Counted from the stretch's first letter, positions 43,209 to 51,952 are shown. The stretch: 52,729 nucleotides of DNA from Tabrizicola sp. (GCF_030694085.1 NZ_JAUXZE010000069.1:1-52729); one strand, 5' to 3'. The notes: generated by a model not told the origin, from the letters alone. Numbers and translations: made by a program.

Positions 43209-43955
43209 ATGGCGCGCATTGATGTCGAGAACCTGTCGGTTCGGTTCCCGGTCTACGGGGTCGAGTTCCGCTCCCTGAAAAAGGAGCTGGCGCGTACGGT
43301 CGGCGGCCGTATGGGCAAGAGCGCGACGGGCCATACCGTCGTCCAGGCGCTGGAAGACGTGAACTTCCGTCTTGAGGCCGGCGACCGGCTCGGACTGGTG
43401 GGCGGCAATGGTTCGGGGAAGACAACGCTTCTGCGCGTCCTGGCCGGCGCCTATGTGCCAGATACGGGTCGGGTTGAAATTACCGGCAAGGTGTCGGCCC
43501 TGCTGGACGTCGGGATGGGCCTAGACGCCTCTGCGACAGGCTACGAGAACATCTATATGCGTGGCCTCTTGAACGGCCTCAGCCGTCAGGAGGTCGACGC
43601 CAAGGTCGATGAAATCGCCGCCTTCAGTGGCCTGGGCGACTTCCTCAGAATGCCCCTAAAAGCCTATTCTGCGGGCATGCAGGCCAGACTGGCCTTCGCC
43701 GCGGCGACCGCCATCGAGGCCGATATTCTGCTGATGGATGAGTGGATCGCGGTTGGCGACGCCGAGTTCCGGGACGCCGCTCAGCAAAGGTTGGTGTCCC
43801 TGGTCGATCGGGCCAGTATCCTGGTGATCGCCAGCCACGACCCAAGCCTGATCAATTCGCTGTGCAACAAGATCCTCCACCTCGAAGGTGGGCGCATCGT
43901 CGGTTGGGAGAGCCCGTCGCAAGCCGTCGAGCACATGCTGCACCCTCACGGCTAG
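43209..43955 (+). CDS. wzt: ABC polysaccharide export ATPase (Wzt type), 248 aa
   Basis: Walker A GGNGSGKT (65-72), signature YSAGMQARLAFAAA near 155-168 and Walker B ILLMDEWIAVGD. VSALLDVGMGLD is characteristic of the Wzt/TagH group. It lacks the C-terminal carbohydrate-binding domain found in longer Wzt proteins, so chain capping is probably not recognised by this subunit. It is paired with the permease gene immediately upstream. Confidence 0.93.
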   Translation: MARIDVENLSVRFPVYGVEFRSLKKELARTVGGRMGKSATGHTVVQALEDVNFRLEAGDRLGLVGGNGSGKTTLLRVLAGAYVPDTGRVEITGKVSALLDVGMGLDASATGYENIYMRGLLNGLSRQEVDAKVDEIAAFSGLGDFLRMPLKAYSAGMQARLAFAAATAIEADILLMDEWIAVGDAEFRDAAQQRLVSLVDRASILVIASHDPSLINSLCNKILHLEGGRIVGWESPSQAVEHMLHPHG

Positions 43956-44020
43956 GCCGTGCTGGGGTTGCCCCTTGAGGGCGCCCAGTTCCTTCCCGCC
44001 GCCGCTTTCGGAGCCTCTGG

Positions 44021-45253
44021 ATGCAACCGCTTGATCGATCAGACCAGTATCAGGATCAGACCGGCTTCATCGACGTCAAGAAGCTGATCGCCGCCTATTC
44101 GTTCGACGAGCACGTCCAACGCGCCGACGACTACTTCAAGAGCATCGAAAATCCTTGGGTGCACCAGCTCCGCAAACCCTTCCATGAGTTCCAAGATAGT
44201 CGCGCGACCTTGGCGGGGTTCGCCGCCGTCTTAGACGTGGCCAAACTGCGCGCCGGCCATCGCGTGGTAGACTTTGGTTGCGGCACGGGCTGGCTCTCGA
44301 TGGCGCTTGCCCTGATGCGCTGCACCCCCATCGGGCTCGACGTCTCGCAAGAGGCCCTCAACATCGCGCGCTCAGCGGTCGACGAGCATCCCCTGCTGCG
44401 CACGCTCGACATCGCCTTTGACGTCATTGGCGAGACAATGATCGGTCTGGAAGACGCCTCGGTCGACCGGATCATCTGCTTTGACAGCTTCCACCACGTC
44501 TCCGATCAAGCCACCTACCTCAAGGAGTTTCATCGCATCCTCAAGCCCGGCGGCTTGGCTGTCTTTCATGAGCCCGGGCCGCGGCATTCAGCCAGCAAGG
44601 CCTCCCAGGAGGAGATGGCCAACTTCGCGGTGATCGAGAACGACATCGTCATCGAGGATATTGCGCAGATCGCCCAAGCCATCGGCTTCCAGGATCTGCG
44701 GCTCGCGGCCTTCACTGACACGCCGATCCTGCTGGATATGAAAACCTATCTGCGGGGCGTGGAGCGGCGCGGCGGCCTTGGCTTCTATCACCAGATGGGC
44801 AAGGCGTTGATGGCTCAGGGCTACGAAAAGCGCGTGTTTGTCATGCGCAAGGCCGGTGAAACCGATGCCGATAGCCGCTTCCCTGAGCGCCTGGGCGCAA
44901 AGGTCACCGTAAAGGCCCACAACTTCGACCCGGCCAGCCGCGTGCTGTCGGCGGAGGTGAGCGTGAAGAATACCGGCAATGGCCTGTGGCTGGCTTCAGG
45001 CGCCGCCGCCGGGGCCGTCAATCTCGCAGCGACCGTCGTTCAGGCCGATGGAACGCAGCGGTCAGAAGCCGCCCGCTTCCCCATCGCACCGACAGACACC
45101 CCAGCCGGCATGGAACAGCTGGTGAAGGTGGCGCTGGAGATCCCTGCAGCCTATGGCGAAGCCTTCATTGTCGAGCTCGATTTGGTTTCCGAATTAATCA
45201 CCTGGTTTTCCGAACAAGGCTTAAGCCCAACCCTGATCCATCAGGTCCCATAA
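44021..45253 (+). CDS. Class I SAM methyltransferase with C-terminal beta domain, 410 aa
   Basis: The methyltransferase core has motif I HRVVDFGCGTGWLSMALA near residues 80-97, then IICFDSFHHVSDQATYL and LKPGGLAVFHEPGP. Residues 285-410 form a separate beta-rich, probably carbohydrate-binding-like domain (SRVLSAEVSVKNTGNGLWL). GGAG eight bases upstream supports the ATG. The position after the exporter genes suggests methylation of a polysaccharide, perhaps its terminal sugar. Confidence 0.8.
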   Translation: MQPLDRSDQYQDQTGFIDVKKLIAAYSFDEHVQRADDYFKSIENPWVHQLRKPFHEFQDSRATLAGFAAVLDVAKLRAGHRVVDFGCGTGWLSMALALMRCTPIGLDVSQEALNIARSAVDEHPLLRTLDIAFDVIGETMIGLEDASVDRIICFDSFHHVSDQATYLKEFHRILKPGGLAVFHEPGPRHSASKASQEEMANFAVIENDIVIEDIAQIAQAIGFQDLRLAAFTDTPILLDMKTYLRGVERRGGLGFYHQMGKALMAQGYEKRVFVMRKAGETDADSRFPERLGAKVTVKAHNFDPASRVLSAEVSVKNTGNGLWLASGAAAGAVNLAATVVQADGTQRSEAARFPIAPTDTPAGMEQLVKVALEIPAAYGEAFIVELDLVSELITWFSEQGLSPTLIHQVP

Positions 45254-45308
45254 TCGCCTCGTCGCCGCGCCGAGCGGCCACACCGGTGTAGAGCTCCAAG
45301 AGGACTGG

Positions 45309-46124
45309 ATGGATCAGACCCAATCAAAGGCCCTTGAAGACCTTGAGCGCCGGTTGGCCCGTCTTGAGAGCCAAAATGAACGGCTCCGCGAGTTTGTGAT
45401 CCCCGCGTTCTGGAACGCCTTAGATCGGCTCGACGCCCGAACGGCCGATGAAACCGTTGTCGCCTGTCTGGCCTGTGGGCTTTCTGGTCCGCCGTCCAGC
45501 TACGCCATGCGGGTAGACCACTGCATGTTTGGGGGCGGTCGGCTTGAGCGCCTGGAGTGTCCTGACTGCGGATGCGTCTTTGGCCCAATGAAGTACCTGC
45601 AGACGCCATCTGAAATCGTCTCAGCCGACTACAGCCTGCTCTACTCCTTCTACAGCGAGGGAGACTCCACAGAGGAGGAGCTGAGAGCCTTTGAACTCCT
45701 GGATCCAAAGCCTGGCGGTCTCTACCTGAACTGGGGAAGCGGGGCCTGGTCGAGGTCGGTCGAGATTTTGCGCGAGCGCGGCTACGACGTCTGGGGTTAC
45801 GAACCTAACGCCTTGATCGACAGCCCGTTTGTGGTGAAACGCCGCGAGGAGGTCAGTGCGCGTTTCGATGGCATTTTCTCAAACAATGTTATCGAGCACC
45901 TGTTCTCGCCGCAGGCGCAATTCATCGAATTTCGCGATCTGCTCAAAGACGACGGACGCATGGTGCATGCCTCGCCTTGCTACGAATGGTCCTACGCCTT
46001 CACCCGTTTTCACGTGTTCTTCCCGCTCGGAAACGCCCCCGAACAGCTGGCCGCCAAAACTGGATTTATGCTGACCCAGTCGGTGGACGACGGCGCATTT
46101 CAGGCGCGGGTCTTTTCGCTTTAA
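45309..46124 (+). CDS. Class I SAM methyltransferase with zinc-ribbon-like and coiled-coil N-terminus, 271 aa
   Basis: Residues 8-30 are a short coiled coil (LEDLERRLARLESQNERL). Cysteines 53, 56, 84, 87 and 89 (CLACG, CPDCGC) form a likely metal site, as in sugar C-methyltransferase-type proteins. A SAM-binding core follows (GLYLNWGSGAWSRSVEILRE, then FSNNVIEHLFSPQAQFIEF). It starts 55 bases after the previous methyltransferase, with AGAGGA upstream. The role is probably sugar methylation; the substrate is unknown. Confidence 0.8.
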   Translation: MDQTQSKALEDLERRLARLESQNERLREFVIPAFWNALDRLDARTADETVVACLACGLSGPPSSYAMRVDHCMFGGGRLERLECPDCGCVFGPMKYLQTPSEIVSADYSLLYSFYSEGDSTEEELRAFELLDPKPGGLYLNWGSGAWSRSVEILRERGYDVWGYEPNALIDSPFVVKRREEVSARFDGIFSNNVIEHLFSPQAQFIEFRDLLKDDGRMVHASPCYEWSYAFTRFHVFFPLGNAPEQLAAKTGFMLTQSVDDGAFQARVFSL

Positions 46125-46156
46125 TCGCAAGAGCAGCAGCTCCGGACCTTGTCGTC

Positions 46157-46345
46157 CTACAGGCTGGGCTTACTGGCAATCATCCTTCTAAGGCCGTTGG
46201 CCGCGGCGACCTCAATCCTGACCGCTCCCACGGAATAGGCGCGCTTGGCGCCGTTCCAGTCGACCTCAACCAGCGACCCGACTTGCCGGAACTGCGCCTT
46301 ATAGGCCTGGTTCTCGATCATCAGTTCAATCTGATGCCAGCCCAT
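46157..46345 (-). CDS. Hypothetical protein, 62 aa
   Basis: No family is recognised. It is a beta-rich small protein (HQIELMIENQAYKAQFRQVG, then LVEVDWNGAKRAYSVGAVRI). The ATG at 46345 is preferred over an upstream GTG at 46360. The direction is opposite to the methyltransferase it follows. Confidence 0.45.
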   Translation of the reverse strand: MGWHQIELMIENQAYKAQFRQVGSLVEVDWNGAKRAYSVGAVRIEVAAANGLRRMIASKPSL

Positions 46346-46443
46346 GGCCCCACCCCACACCCAGATAACTGTGGTACTTGGAGCTTGGTTAGTATCGCCT
46401 TAAGACGCCGTGGAATTCCCGGCATGCGATAGTGCGACGATCC

Positions 46444-46623
46444 TTAATCGGGTTCTGAGGCGGCGGGCTGCGCCAGCATCGCCAGTTGTTGCGCCCTCGT
46501 GGCCCACATGTCGGCCAACTCTAGAAATGCCTGGCTCTGAATTTGGCTCTGAGCTTCTTGCGCCAGCCTGCGCGCCTCGGCGGCGTACTCAAGATGGCGG
46601 GCGACATCTTCTGCGAGCGGCAT
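46444..46623 (-). CDS. Small helical protein, 59 aa
   Basis: A short gene starting MPLAEDVARHLEYAAEARRL and ending in ASEPD. It is helical throughout. The layout of an Ala/Arg/Gln helix followed by FLELADMWATRAQQLA resembles small alphaproteobacterial proteins of unknown function. It lies between the 62-aa gene and the SapA-like protease gene, and starts just downstream of the protease stop in the same direction. Confidence 0.55.
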   Translation of the reverse strand: MPLAEDVARHLEYAAEARRLAQEAQSQIQSQAFLELADMWATRAQQLAMLAQPAASEPD

Positions 46624-46660
46624 CTGGGCTCCTGGGTGGGGTGAGGCTTAGCCTGACACC

Positions 46661-48667
46661 TTAGCCGGTGTAGATGTAATCGGGCTTGCCATAGACGCCG
46701 ATCAGATCGACGGCGAAGGCCGCCCCATCGGCCAGATCCTCCAGAAAGGCGCTATTGGCCCGCGCATAGATTCCGACATCGGCCTTCTGCCCCTCAGCCA
46801 GCAGCCACCCGACCATCGCGGCCTTTGCGCCCAAGCCGTCAGCGCCATCCTGGCCATAGAAGGCGAAATAGTCGGCGCGTGTCATCGTCACGTTGTTGAG
46901 GACAAAGCTGGGATCCAACAGCGCATGAAGCTTGGCGTCTGTCGGGGCTGCGCCAAAAATCGTGGCATAGGCTTGGCGGGTGGCGTCAAACAGATTCAGA
47001 GCGCCATAGGCCGCAGCGAAGGCATCCCTGCCCTCCCCGAATTTTCCCAGATTGACAGCAAAGTTGATGTAGCGGTTTTCAAGATTGAAGTTCTGATAGT
47101 AGGTGGAGTTCAGATTATTGATATTAGGCCCGGTTGGTGAAACCAAGTAATCAATGCCCGACTGCGTGGGTATTTTACCTGTGAAGAACTCATAACTCAT
47201 AGTCGCGACCGACGTTGTCGCGCCAGCGGCTTTCACAATGCTCGAAATCGCCGCCGCGTCAGTGAGGCTTCCCTCTCCCACCCGCTGCGCCAACTCATTG
47301 GTGAGATTTTGGACCCGCGAGTCGCCGACGCTCACCCGCAACAGGTAGGTGATGGCGACCAACACCGACGGCTCCAGCACAAGGGCCGCGCTAACAAGCC
47401 GAACTGTCGTGTCGGAGAACTTCAAAAACTCAATACTGCGCAGGGTGTCGACACCTTCGGAAACCCCGGTCCTCAGATCGGTCACCCGCCAGCCGCTCGC
47501 ATCGGTCGCCCAGCGATAGTTCGCCTGGGCGGCTGAGAAAATCGCAGTGTCGACCCCCTCGCCCCCATCCAGGACATCATCGCCAGGTCCCCCTGAGAGG
47601 CGGTTCGTCGCGCTATTGCCGTAGATTTGATCCGAGCCGGATCCGCCGATCGCGTTCTCGATGACGGCCCCGATCGCGACCGCCACATTGCCACTTAGGC
47701 CGCCCACGCTGGAGAAGAAGCCTGGGCGCAGATCGATGATCTGGTTCTGGCTGAAGCCGGAGAAGTCGAAGGTATCGACGCCCCCAGCATCCCACACCGC
47801 AAACACCAGCTTGGCGGTCGAGGTCGCGGCCTCAAACCAGGGGCGGCCAGCGTTGGCGTTGAACCCATAGGTGGTGTCGGTCAGCCGGGTGGTGGTGTTG
47901 GGGCCGTATTCCAGCTGGGCCGCGGCGATGTCATCGAGCATGGGGGCGGCGGAATAGGTCCCGCCGAAGGCGCCGCCGGTGTTGGTCTCGCTGAAATAGC
48001 TCATCACCGTGTACTGCCGACTGTCCTCGGCATAGCCAGCGCTATTGGCATAGGTCGGCGATGTCACATCACTGGCGTCGTAGTCGCTGGGATGGGCCAA
48101 TCCGATGGCATGACCGATCTCGTGCACCAAGACCAAGCCACCGTAGCCTCCAATAGAGGGCGCAACGTTGTAGCTTCGCGTGCTGTTGGTCCAAACGTCA
48201 CCCGCGACCGAGCCGAAAGCTGTCGATCCGGGGTAGAACGCAAGAGCTGACGCGCCCTCCGCCCCAGTGGAATAGTTCCCAAACAGGATGCTGGCGGCGT
48301 TGGTGAAAGCCCCTTCACCGCTGGCCCCCGCGCCAACTCGCTCAAACCTGATGTTTGCGACATCCGACCAGCCCAGCAGCGCGAGCTCAGTCGTAGATAT
48401 CTGGTTGGCGTTGAACCGGCTAAATCCGCCGGTGTCATCCGGCATGCTGGCAGGCGCATTTGCACGGAAGCCGTAGGTCACCGTGAACCCGACCCCTAGC
48501 GCGTGGGACCAGCCAGGCTCGCCACCCACCAGGCGGAAGGCGGCTTCAGATACGGTGAGGCTCTCTTTGCCGGAGACGGTCGCGCCGCGCGCGTCGGCGT
48601 TCTGAAAGGCGTTGGGCTCAGACGACAGGTCAGACGCTTCAGGGAACGGCCTATACATCGCAACCAC
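46661..48667 (-). CDS. sapA: SapA-like serralysin (M10) metalloprotease with S-layer anchor domain, 668 aa
   Basis: A secreted zinc protease. HEIGHAIGLAHP (182-193) is the M10 zinc site and VMSY (221-224) the Met-turn. RTX repeats (GGSGSDQIYG, GGPGDDVLDGGEG) lie at 341-373. There is no signal peptide, consistent with type I export. Residues 436-668 resemble the anchor of the RsaA-like protein on this plasmid: FFTGKIPTQSGIDYLV and YYQNFNLENRYINFAVNL here against YFTGSVPTAAGLAYLV and YYAGFNIENRYINFSANL there. C. crescentus SapA, which cleaves S-layer protein, has this architecture. Confidence 0.92.
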   Translation of the reverse strand: MVAMYRPFPEASDLSSEPNAFQNADARGATVSGKESLTVSEAAFRLVGGEPGWSHALGVGFTVTYGFRANAPASMPDDTGGFSRFNANQISTTELALLGWSDVANIRFERVGAGASGEGAFTNAASILFGNYSTGAEGASALAFYPGSTAFGSVAGDVWTNSTRSYNVAPSIGGYGGLVLVHEIGHAIGLAHPSDYDASDVTSPTYANSAGYAEDSRQYTVMSYFSETNTGGAFGGTYSAAPMLDDIAAAQLEYGPNTTTRLTDTTYGFNANAGRPWFEAATSTAKLVFAVWDAGGVDTFDFSGFSQNQIIDLRPGFFSSVGGLSGNVAVAIGAVIENAIGGSGSDQIYGNSATNRLSGGPGDDVLDGGEGVDTAIFSAAQANYRWATDASGWRVTDLRTGVSEGVDTLRSIEFLKFSDTTVRLVSAALVLEPSVLVAITYLLRVSVGDSRVQNLTNELAQRVGEGSLTDAAAISSIVKAAGATTSVATMSYEFFTGKIPTQSGIDYLVSPTGPNINNLNSTYYQNFNLENRYINFAVNLGKFGEGRDAFAAAYGALNLFDATRQAYATIFGAAPTDAKLHALLDPSFVLNNVTMTRADYFAFYGQDGADGLGAKAAMVGWLLAEGQKADVGIYARANSAFLEDLADGAAFAVDLIGVYGKPDYIYTG

Positions 48668-48911
48668 ACTCTACGCCCCCGCGCCGGCTACGACTAAGCC
48701 GCGACGGGGTGTGAAACAAGCTTAGGTCTTGAAGTTGCGGCGTTTTCTCGCACCACAGAATGACTCGCCGACAAGCTCGAACAGGCGCCAGTTTGCGCGC
48801 GCAAGCCTAAGGATTTGGAAGCAAGCTCAAGCTTTGCGAAGCCAGGCAATCGGCAATCGGCAATCAACCCTTCAGGATTATATCCCTGCTCAAACAGATG
48901 CTGAGCAACGC

Positions 48912-49196
48912 ATGCCCACCTACCCTTGCGCCCATATCGATCGTGACGGTCAAAACCTCCTCATCGTGCCGCTCGACGATAATTTTGAAAGCATGAGCAG
49001 CGCCGCCAAGGCGAGCGTCGCGGAGGTTTTTGAGGCCAAGGCGCGCGCCGCGGGCTTTGTGGGCGTCCTGATCCCGGTGTGGCGCCGAAAAGCTAACCTC
49101 ATGGGCTTCCTAGCCCCGGTGACGCATCACCCTTTCCTGCAGAGCTTGGATATCGAGACGGTCAGCGGCATGATCAACGGCAAGCTATCTTGGTGA
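48912..49196 (+). CDS. Hypothetical protein, 94 aa
   Basis: No family is recognised. It is a compact alpha/beta protein (LLIVPLDDNFESMSSAAKAS, then AAGFVGVLIPVWRRKANLM). I prefer the ATG at 48912, where the globular sequence starts, to an upstream frame from 48729 that runs through low-complexity sequence. Three tandem GGCAATC copies (48845-48865) lie upstream. Its stop adjoins a partition-like repeat. Confidence 0.5.
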   Translation: MPTYPCAHIDRDGQNLLIVPLDDNFESMSSAAKASVAEVFEAKARAAGFVGVLIPVWRRKANLMGFLAPVTHHPFLQSLDIETVSGMINGKLSW

Positions 49197-49198
49197 CA

Positions 49199-49222
49199 CG
49201 TCCACATGCGGGCGTGTGGACG
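49199..49222. repeat. Second distant partition-like inverted repeat
   Basis: CGTCCACA (49199-49206) and TGTGGACG (49215-49222) are perfect 8-bp inverted arms with an 8-base spacer. They lie just after the stop of the 48912 gene and before the leftward gene's end at 49228. The motif is that of the parA-upstream array, about 16 kb away. Confidence 0.7.
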
Positions 49223-49227
49223 GAGGC

Positions 49228-49467
49228 TTAGGCGGAGATTTTCCCAGAGACCAAGTCGGGCACAAGCTGCACGACAAGCCAGCGCGCAAGAGTGTCGGGA
49301 TAGTTCTCCATCCCTCGAATGGTCACGCTCTTCGACAACGCCCCCAATCGCACCGTCATCGCGCCGGCTTCCACACGCCAAAGCCCGCGATAGCGACGCC
49401 CCTCCATCAGAATCTCGACGTCTCCATCTTCAAGATGCATCGGCATGCCCCATGTCCACTCACGCAT
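49228..49467 (-). CDS. Hypothetical protein, 79 aa
   Basis: No family is recognised. It is beta-rich (MHLEDGDVEILMEGRRYRGL, then MTVRLGALSKSVTIRG), followed by a helical C-terminus. A longer frame from 49593 exists, but its first 42 residues look non-coding and overlap the divergent pentapeptide gene; I prefer the ATG at 49467. The two genes share about 95 bases of intergenic region. Confidence 0.5.
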   Translation of the reverse strand: MREWTWGMPMHLEDGDVEILMEGRRYRGLWRVEAGAMTVRLGALSKSVTIRGMENYPDTLARWLVVQLVPDLVSGKISA

Positions 49468-49561
49468 AAGTAGACCCACTTTCTTAACGGTGATTTGCGA
49501 CCTTTTGACACGGCGCGTGCCTCGACCACGAGCCGCAGTCATCCATCTTGAGGCGGCGCAG

Positions 49562-50773
49562 ATGTCCCAAGCAGTGACAATGTTAAAGCGCATCGGCTCG
49601 GCGGAGGTCCGTAAGGCCCTGGATCTCCATGCGCGCTTCCTGGCCGGCCGGCCAGGCGGCCAGCGCGCAAGCTTTGCCTATGTCGACCTCTCGGGCCTCC
49701 AGCTCGACAATGCTGATCTTCGAGAAGCCGACCTTACCGGCGCCCGGCTCAATGCGGCCTTTCTGGCCCGCGCCAAGCTGCAGGGCGCCATCCTCTATGG
49801 CGCAGATCTCCGCGGCGCGGATTTGCGCGAGGCCGATCTGACCAAGGCTGATTTACGAGGGGCCTGTCTAAGGGGCGCCAACCTGGCCAGCGCCATCCTG
49901 GTCTCTTGTGACTTTCGCGAAGGGCAGACGGCTCTTCATGACGATCAGGCCGGTTACAAACTCTTGGTGCATCAGACCAAGGTCGGCGAGCTCGACTTTG
50001 CGGTGCTGACAGGCGCCAACCTAACCGGAAGCCAAATGAGCGGGGTTTCAGCCAGCTCGACAGACTTCACCGGCGCCAACCTCTCCGGGGTCACCCTGGG
50101 CGGCGCCAAGCTTCGGAAGGCCAAGCTCGATCGCGCAAACCTCACAGGCGCCAACCTGGCAGGCGCCGACCTCTCAGGCGCCTCCCTCAAGCGGGCCAAC
50201 CTCACTCGGACGGACATGGCCTTCGCCACCCTTGCAGGCGCCGACCTAACCGATGCGCTGATCCCGCCGCCCGTGATGGTCTATCTTGACGACGTGCCCC
50301 TAGATCAGGTCGTCGCGGGCCATGAAGCCTTCTGTAAAACCCAAGGCGGTTCAGGGACGCCTGCACGGCTTGCAAAGGTCGACTTCCGTGCCCTGGGAAG
50401 CCTAAAGGGCCGGCGTCTGAGCGCGCTCGCTGCGCCGGGTAGCGTCTTCTTCGGCCTCGATATGGAAGGCGCTCATTTTCAGGCCGCCGACCTTTCTCGC
50501 TGCGATCTGCGAGGCGCCAATCTGCGCGGCGCTGATCTGCGAGGCGCAAAACTCATAGACGCGCAACTCACCAGCGCCGATCTGCGGGGCGCCGATCTTA
50601 GCCCCCTCGCCGTGGGCGAAGGGCGCGTCCTGCGCACCGACCTTAGCCGCGCAAATCTGCGCCACGCGAACCTGTCGAAGGCCAACGCCAATAGAGCGCG
50701 TTTTCTGGAAGCTGATCTCGCCGGCGCCAATCTCGAAGGCTGCGAACTTACCGCCGCCGAACTCGAGGCTTAA
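49562..50773 (+). CDS. Pentapeptide-repeat protein, 403 aa
   Basis: Most of the protein consists of A(D/N)LXX repeats in two blocks, about residues 40-240 and 300-400 (for example ADLRGADLREADLTKADLRG). They are separated by an insert near 240-300 without repeats. Such proteins form right-handed quadrilateral beta-helices. Some (MfpA/Qnr) mimic DNA and bind gyrase; many are of unknown role. A short helical N-terminus precedes the repeats. The start has GAGG nine bases upstream. The function cannot be assigned. Confidence 0.9.
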   Translation: MSQAVTMLKRIGSAEVRKALDLHARFLAGRPGGQRASFAYVDLSGLQLDNADLREADLTGARLNAAFLARAKLQGAILYGADLRGADLREADLTKADLRGACLRGANLASAILVSCDFREGQTALHDDQAGYKLLVHQTKVGELDFAVLTGANLTGSQMSGVSASSTDFTGANLSGVTLGGAKLRKAKLDRANLTGANLAGADLSGASLKRANLTRTDMAFATLAGADLTDALIPPPVMVYLDDVPLDQVVAGHEAFCKTQGGSGTPARLAKVDFRALGSLKGRRLSALAAPGSVFFGLDMEGAHFQAADLSRCDLRGANLRGADLRGAKLIDAQLTSADLRGADLSPLAVGEGRVLRTDLSRANLRHANLSKANANRARFLEADLAGANLEGCELTAAELEA

Positions 50774-50790
50774 CAAGGCCCAGACAATCC

Positions 50791-51081
50791 TTGAAAGCCG
50801 TCGCCATCACGGCTAGCCCAGAGACTGGAGAGTGGGTCTTGAGCCATCAATACGAAGAATATGTCGCTGGCGCTCTCCTGCCGACCGGCCAAATGATGTG
50901 GCTGGCGCGCGTCGCCGGCGCGCCTCGGCCCTACGGCCCCCACGACAAATTCGGCGCCTCGACAGCTCGATTCTCAAGCGAGGCCGAGGCAAGGCATGCG
51001 GCAGAATTGCTCTGGAAAACCGATCCCGGTCGAGACCCGATCTGGAAGGTTTATACGTGCGAAATTCGGGTCGTTTCCTAG
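50791..51081 (+). CDS. Hypothetical protein, 96 aa
   Basis: No family is recognised. It is a soluble small protein (ASPETGEWVLSHQYEEYVAG, then ARFSSEAEARHAAELLWK) with a beta-rich end. It starts at a TTG 18 bases after the pentapeptide gene, so the two may be cotranscribed. The start codon is uncertain. Confidence 0.5.
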   Translation: MKAVAITASPETGEWVLSHQYEEYVAGALLPTGQMMWLARVAGAPRPYGPHDKFGASTARFSSEAEARHAAELLWKTDPGRDPIWKVYTCEIRVVS

Positions 51082-51132
51082 GGCGCCTGCAGCCCTGCTC
51101 GGGGCCCGCGCCTGAAGTGCGATAATCAGACG

Positions 51133-51387
51133 ATGGTAAAGGTCGTTAAAACCGAGCTGGAATCAGCAATCGACACTCACGTCGGCTTGGCCATTCGCGC
51201 ACGTCGGGCGGCCCTGGGACAGACGCAGTCGGTCTTGGCTGCGAAATTGGGCCGGTCCTACCAGCAAATCCAAAATTACGAGCCTGGTCAGAACCGAGTG
51301 TCGGCGCCGCTGCTTTACCAACTGGCCGAAATACAAGAGGTCGACGTCGACTTCTATTTCGCGGGATTTGTTCCGCCGAACGACTAA
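51133..51387 (+). CDS. XRE-family regulator, 84 aa
   Basis: Single helix-turn-helix domain: HVGLAIRARRAALGQTQSVL, then GRSYQQIQNYEPGQNRVSAP. It is the same family as the leftward regulator at 1557-1961, which lies about 3.2 kb away on the other side of the circular junction. It ends in a short VDFYFAGFVPPND tail. The target is unknown. Confidence 0.8.
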   Translation: MVKVVKTELESAIDTHVGLAIRARRAALGQTQSVLAAKLGRSYQQIQNYEPGQNRVSAPLLYQLAEIQEVDVDFYFAGFVPPND

Positions 51388-51435
51388 CCGCGTTGGGCTA
51401 AACCGGCGCCCGACGGGCCAGGAGCGCCTGGCGCT

Positions 51436-51756
51436 TTAGTGATAGCTCGCGCCCCCCACTCCCGCCTCAGACTGAGGGTTTTCCTGACCCTTCAGCAGGG
51501 TGTTCAGCAGGTTTGCAAGTTCCTGAGCGTTGGCGCGGGAAACGACCGTGGCCAGTTTGTAGATGGGCCCCTCGGGGCCAACTTCGCCGAAAGCGATACG
51601 TACTTGGCCTCCAGTGGCCACGATGAAGAAGCGGTTAGAGAGCACGGCGGGCGGTTGAAGGGCCAAGCTGCGTTCCTTCTTATGGTCATCCATACCTAGG
51701 TTTAGCTCCTCATTGGCGCTTCCAAACGTCGGGTGCGCCGTGCTGATAGCGGGCAT
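51436..51756 (-). CDS. Hypothetical protein, 106 aa
   Basis: No family is assigned. Residues 35-95 (NRFFIVATGGQVRIAFGEVG, then ATVVSRANAQELANLLNTLL) have a strand-strand-helix layout reminiscent of DUF3467. The start at 51756 has AGAGG eight bases upstream; an in-frame ATG at 51693 is an alternative. It is convergent with the XRE gene at 51133. Confidence 0.5.
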   Translation of the reverse strand: MPAISTAHPTFGSANEELNLGMDDHKKERSLALQPPAVLSNRFFIVATGGQVRIAFGEVGPEGPIYKLATVVSRANAQELANLLNTLLKGQENPQSEAGVGGASYH

Positions 51757-51952
51757 GAGCCCTGCCTCTTGTCGTTTGGGGCCAAGTCCGCCTGGGTCCT
51801 CATCTACCAACTTAAGCTTGCCGGCACATACCCACAGGCGGGCTGAAAAGCGCTTCCTGTTTGCGGCTCTCCTCTCTGGCAGCCTCGGCTCTGTCCCAGG
51901 GCTTCATCTGGCCGCCTTGACGTCCGCGTTCTGATCAAGCCTTAGGCAGGGC

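Noticed and set aside
48845..48865. Three tandem GGCAATC copies
   Set aside because: Too short to be a CRISPR or iteron array. It may be a minor slippage repeat, with no other sign of function.
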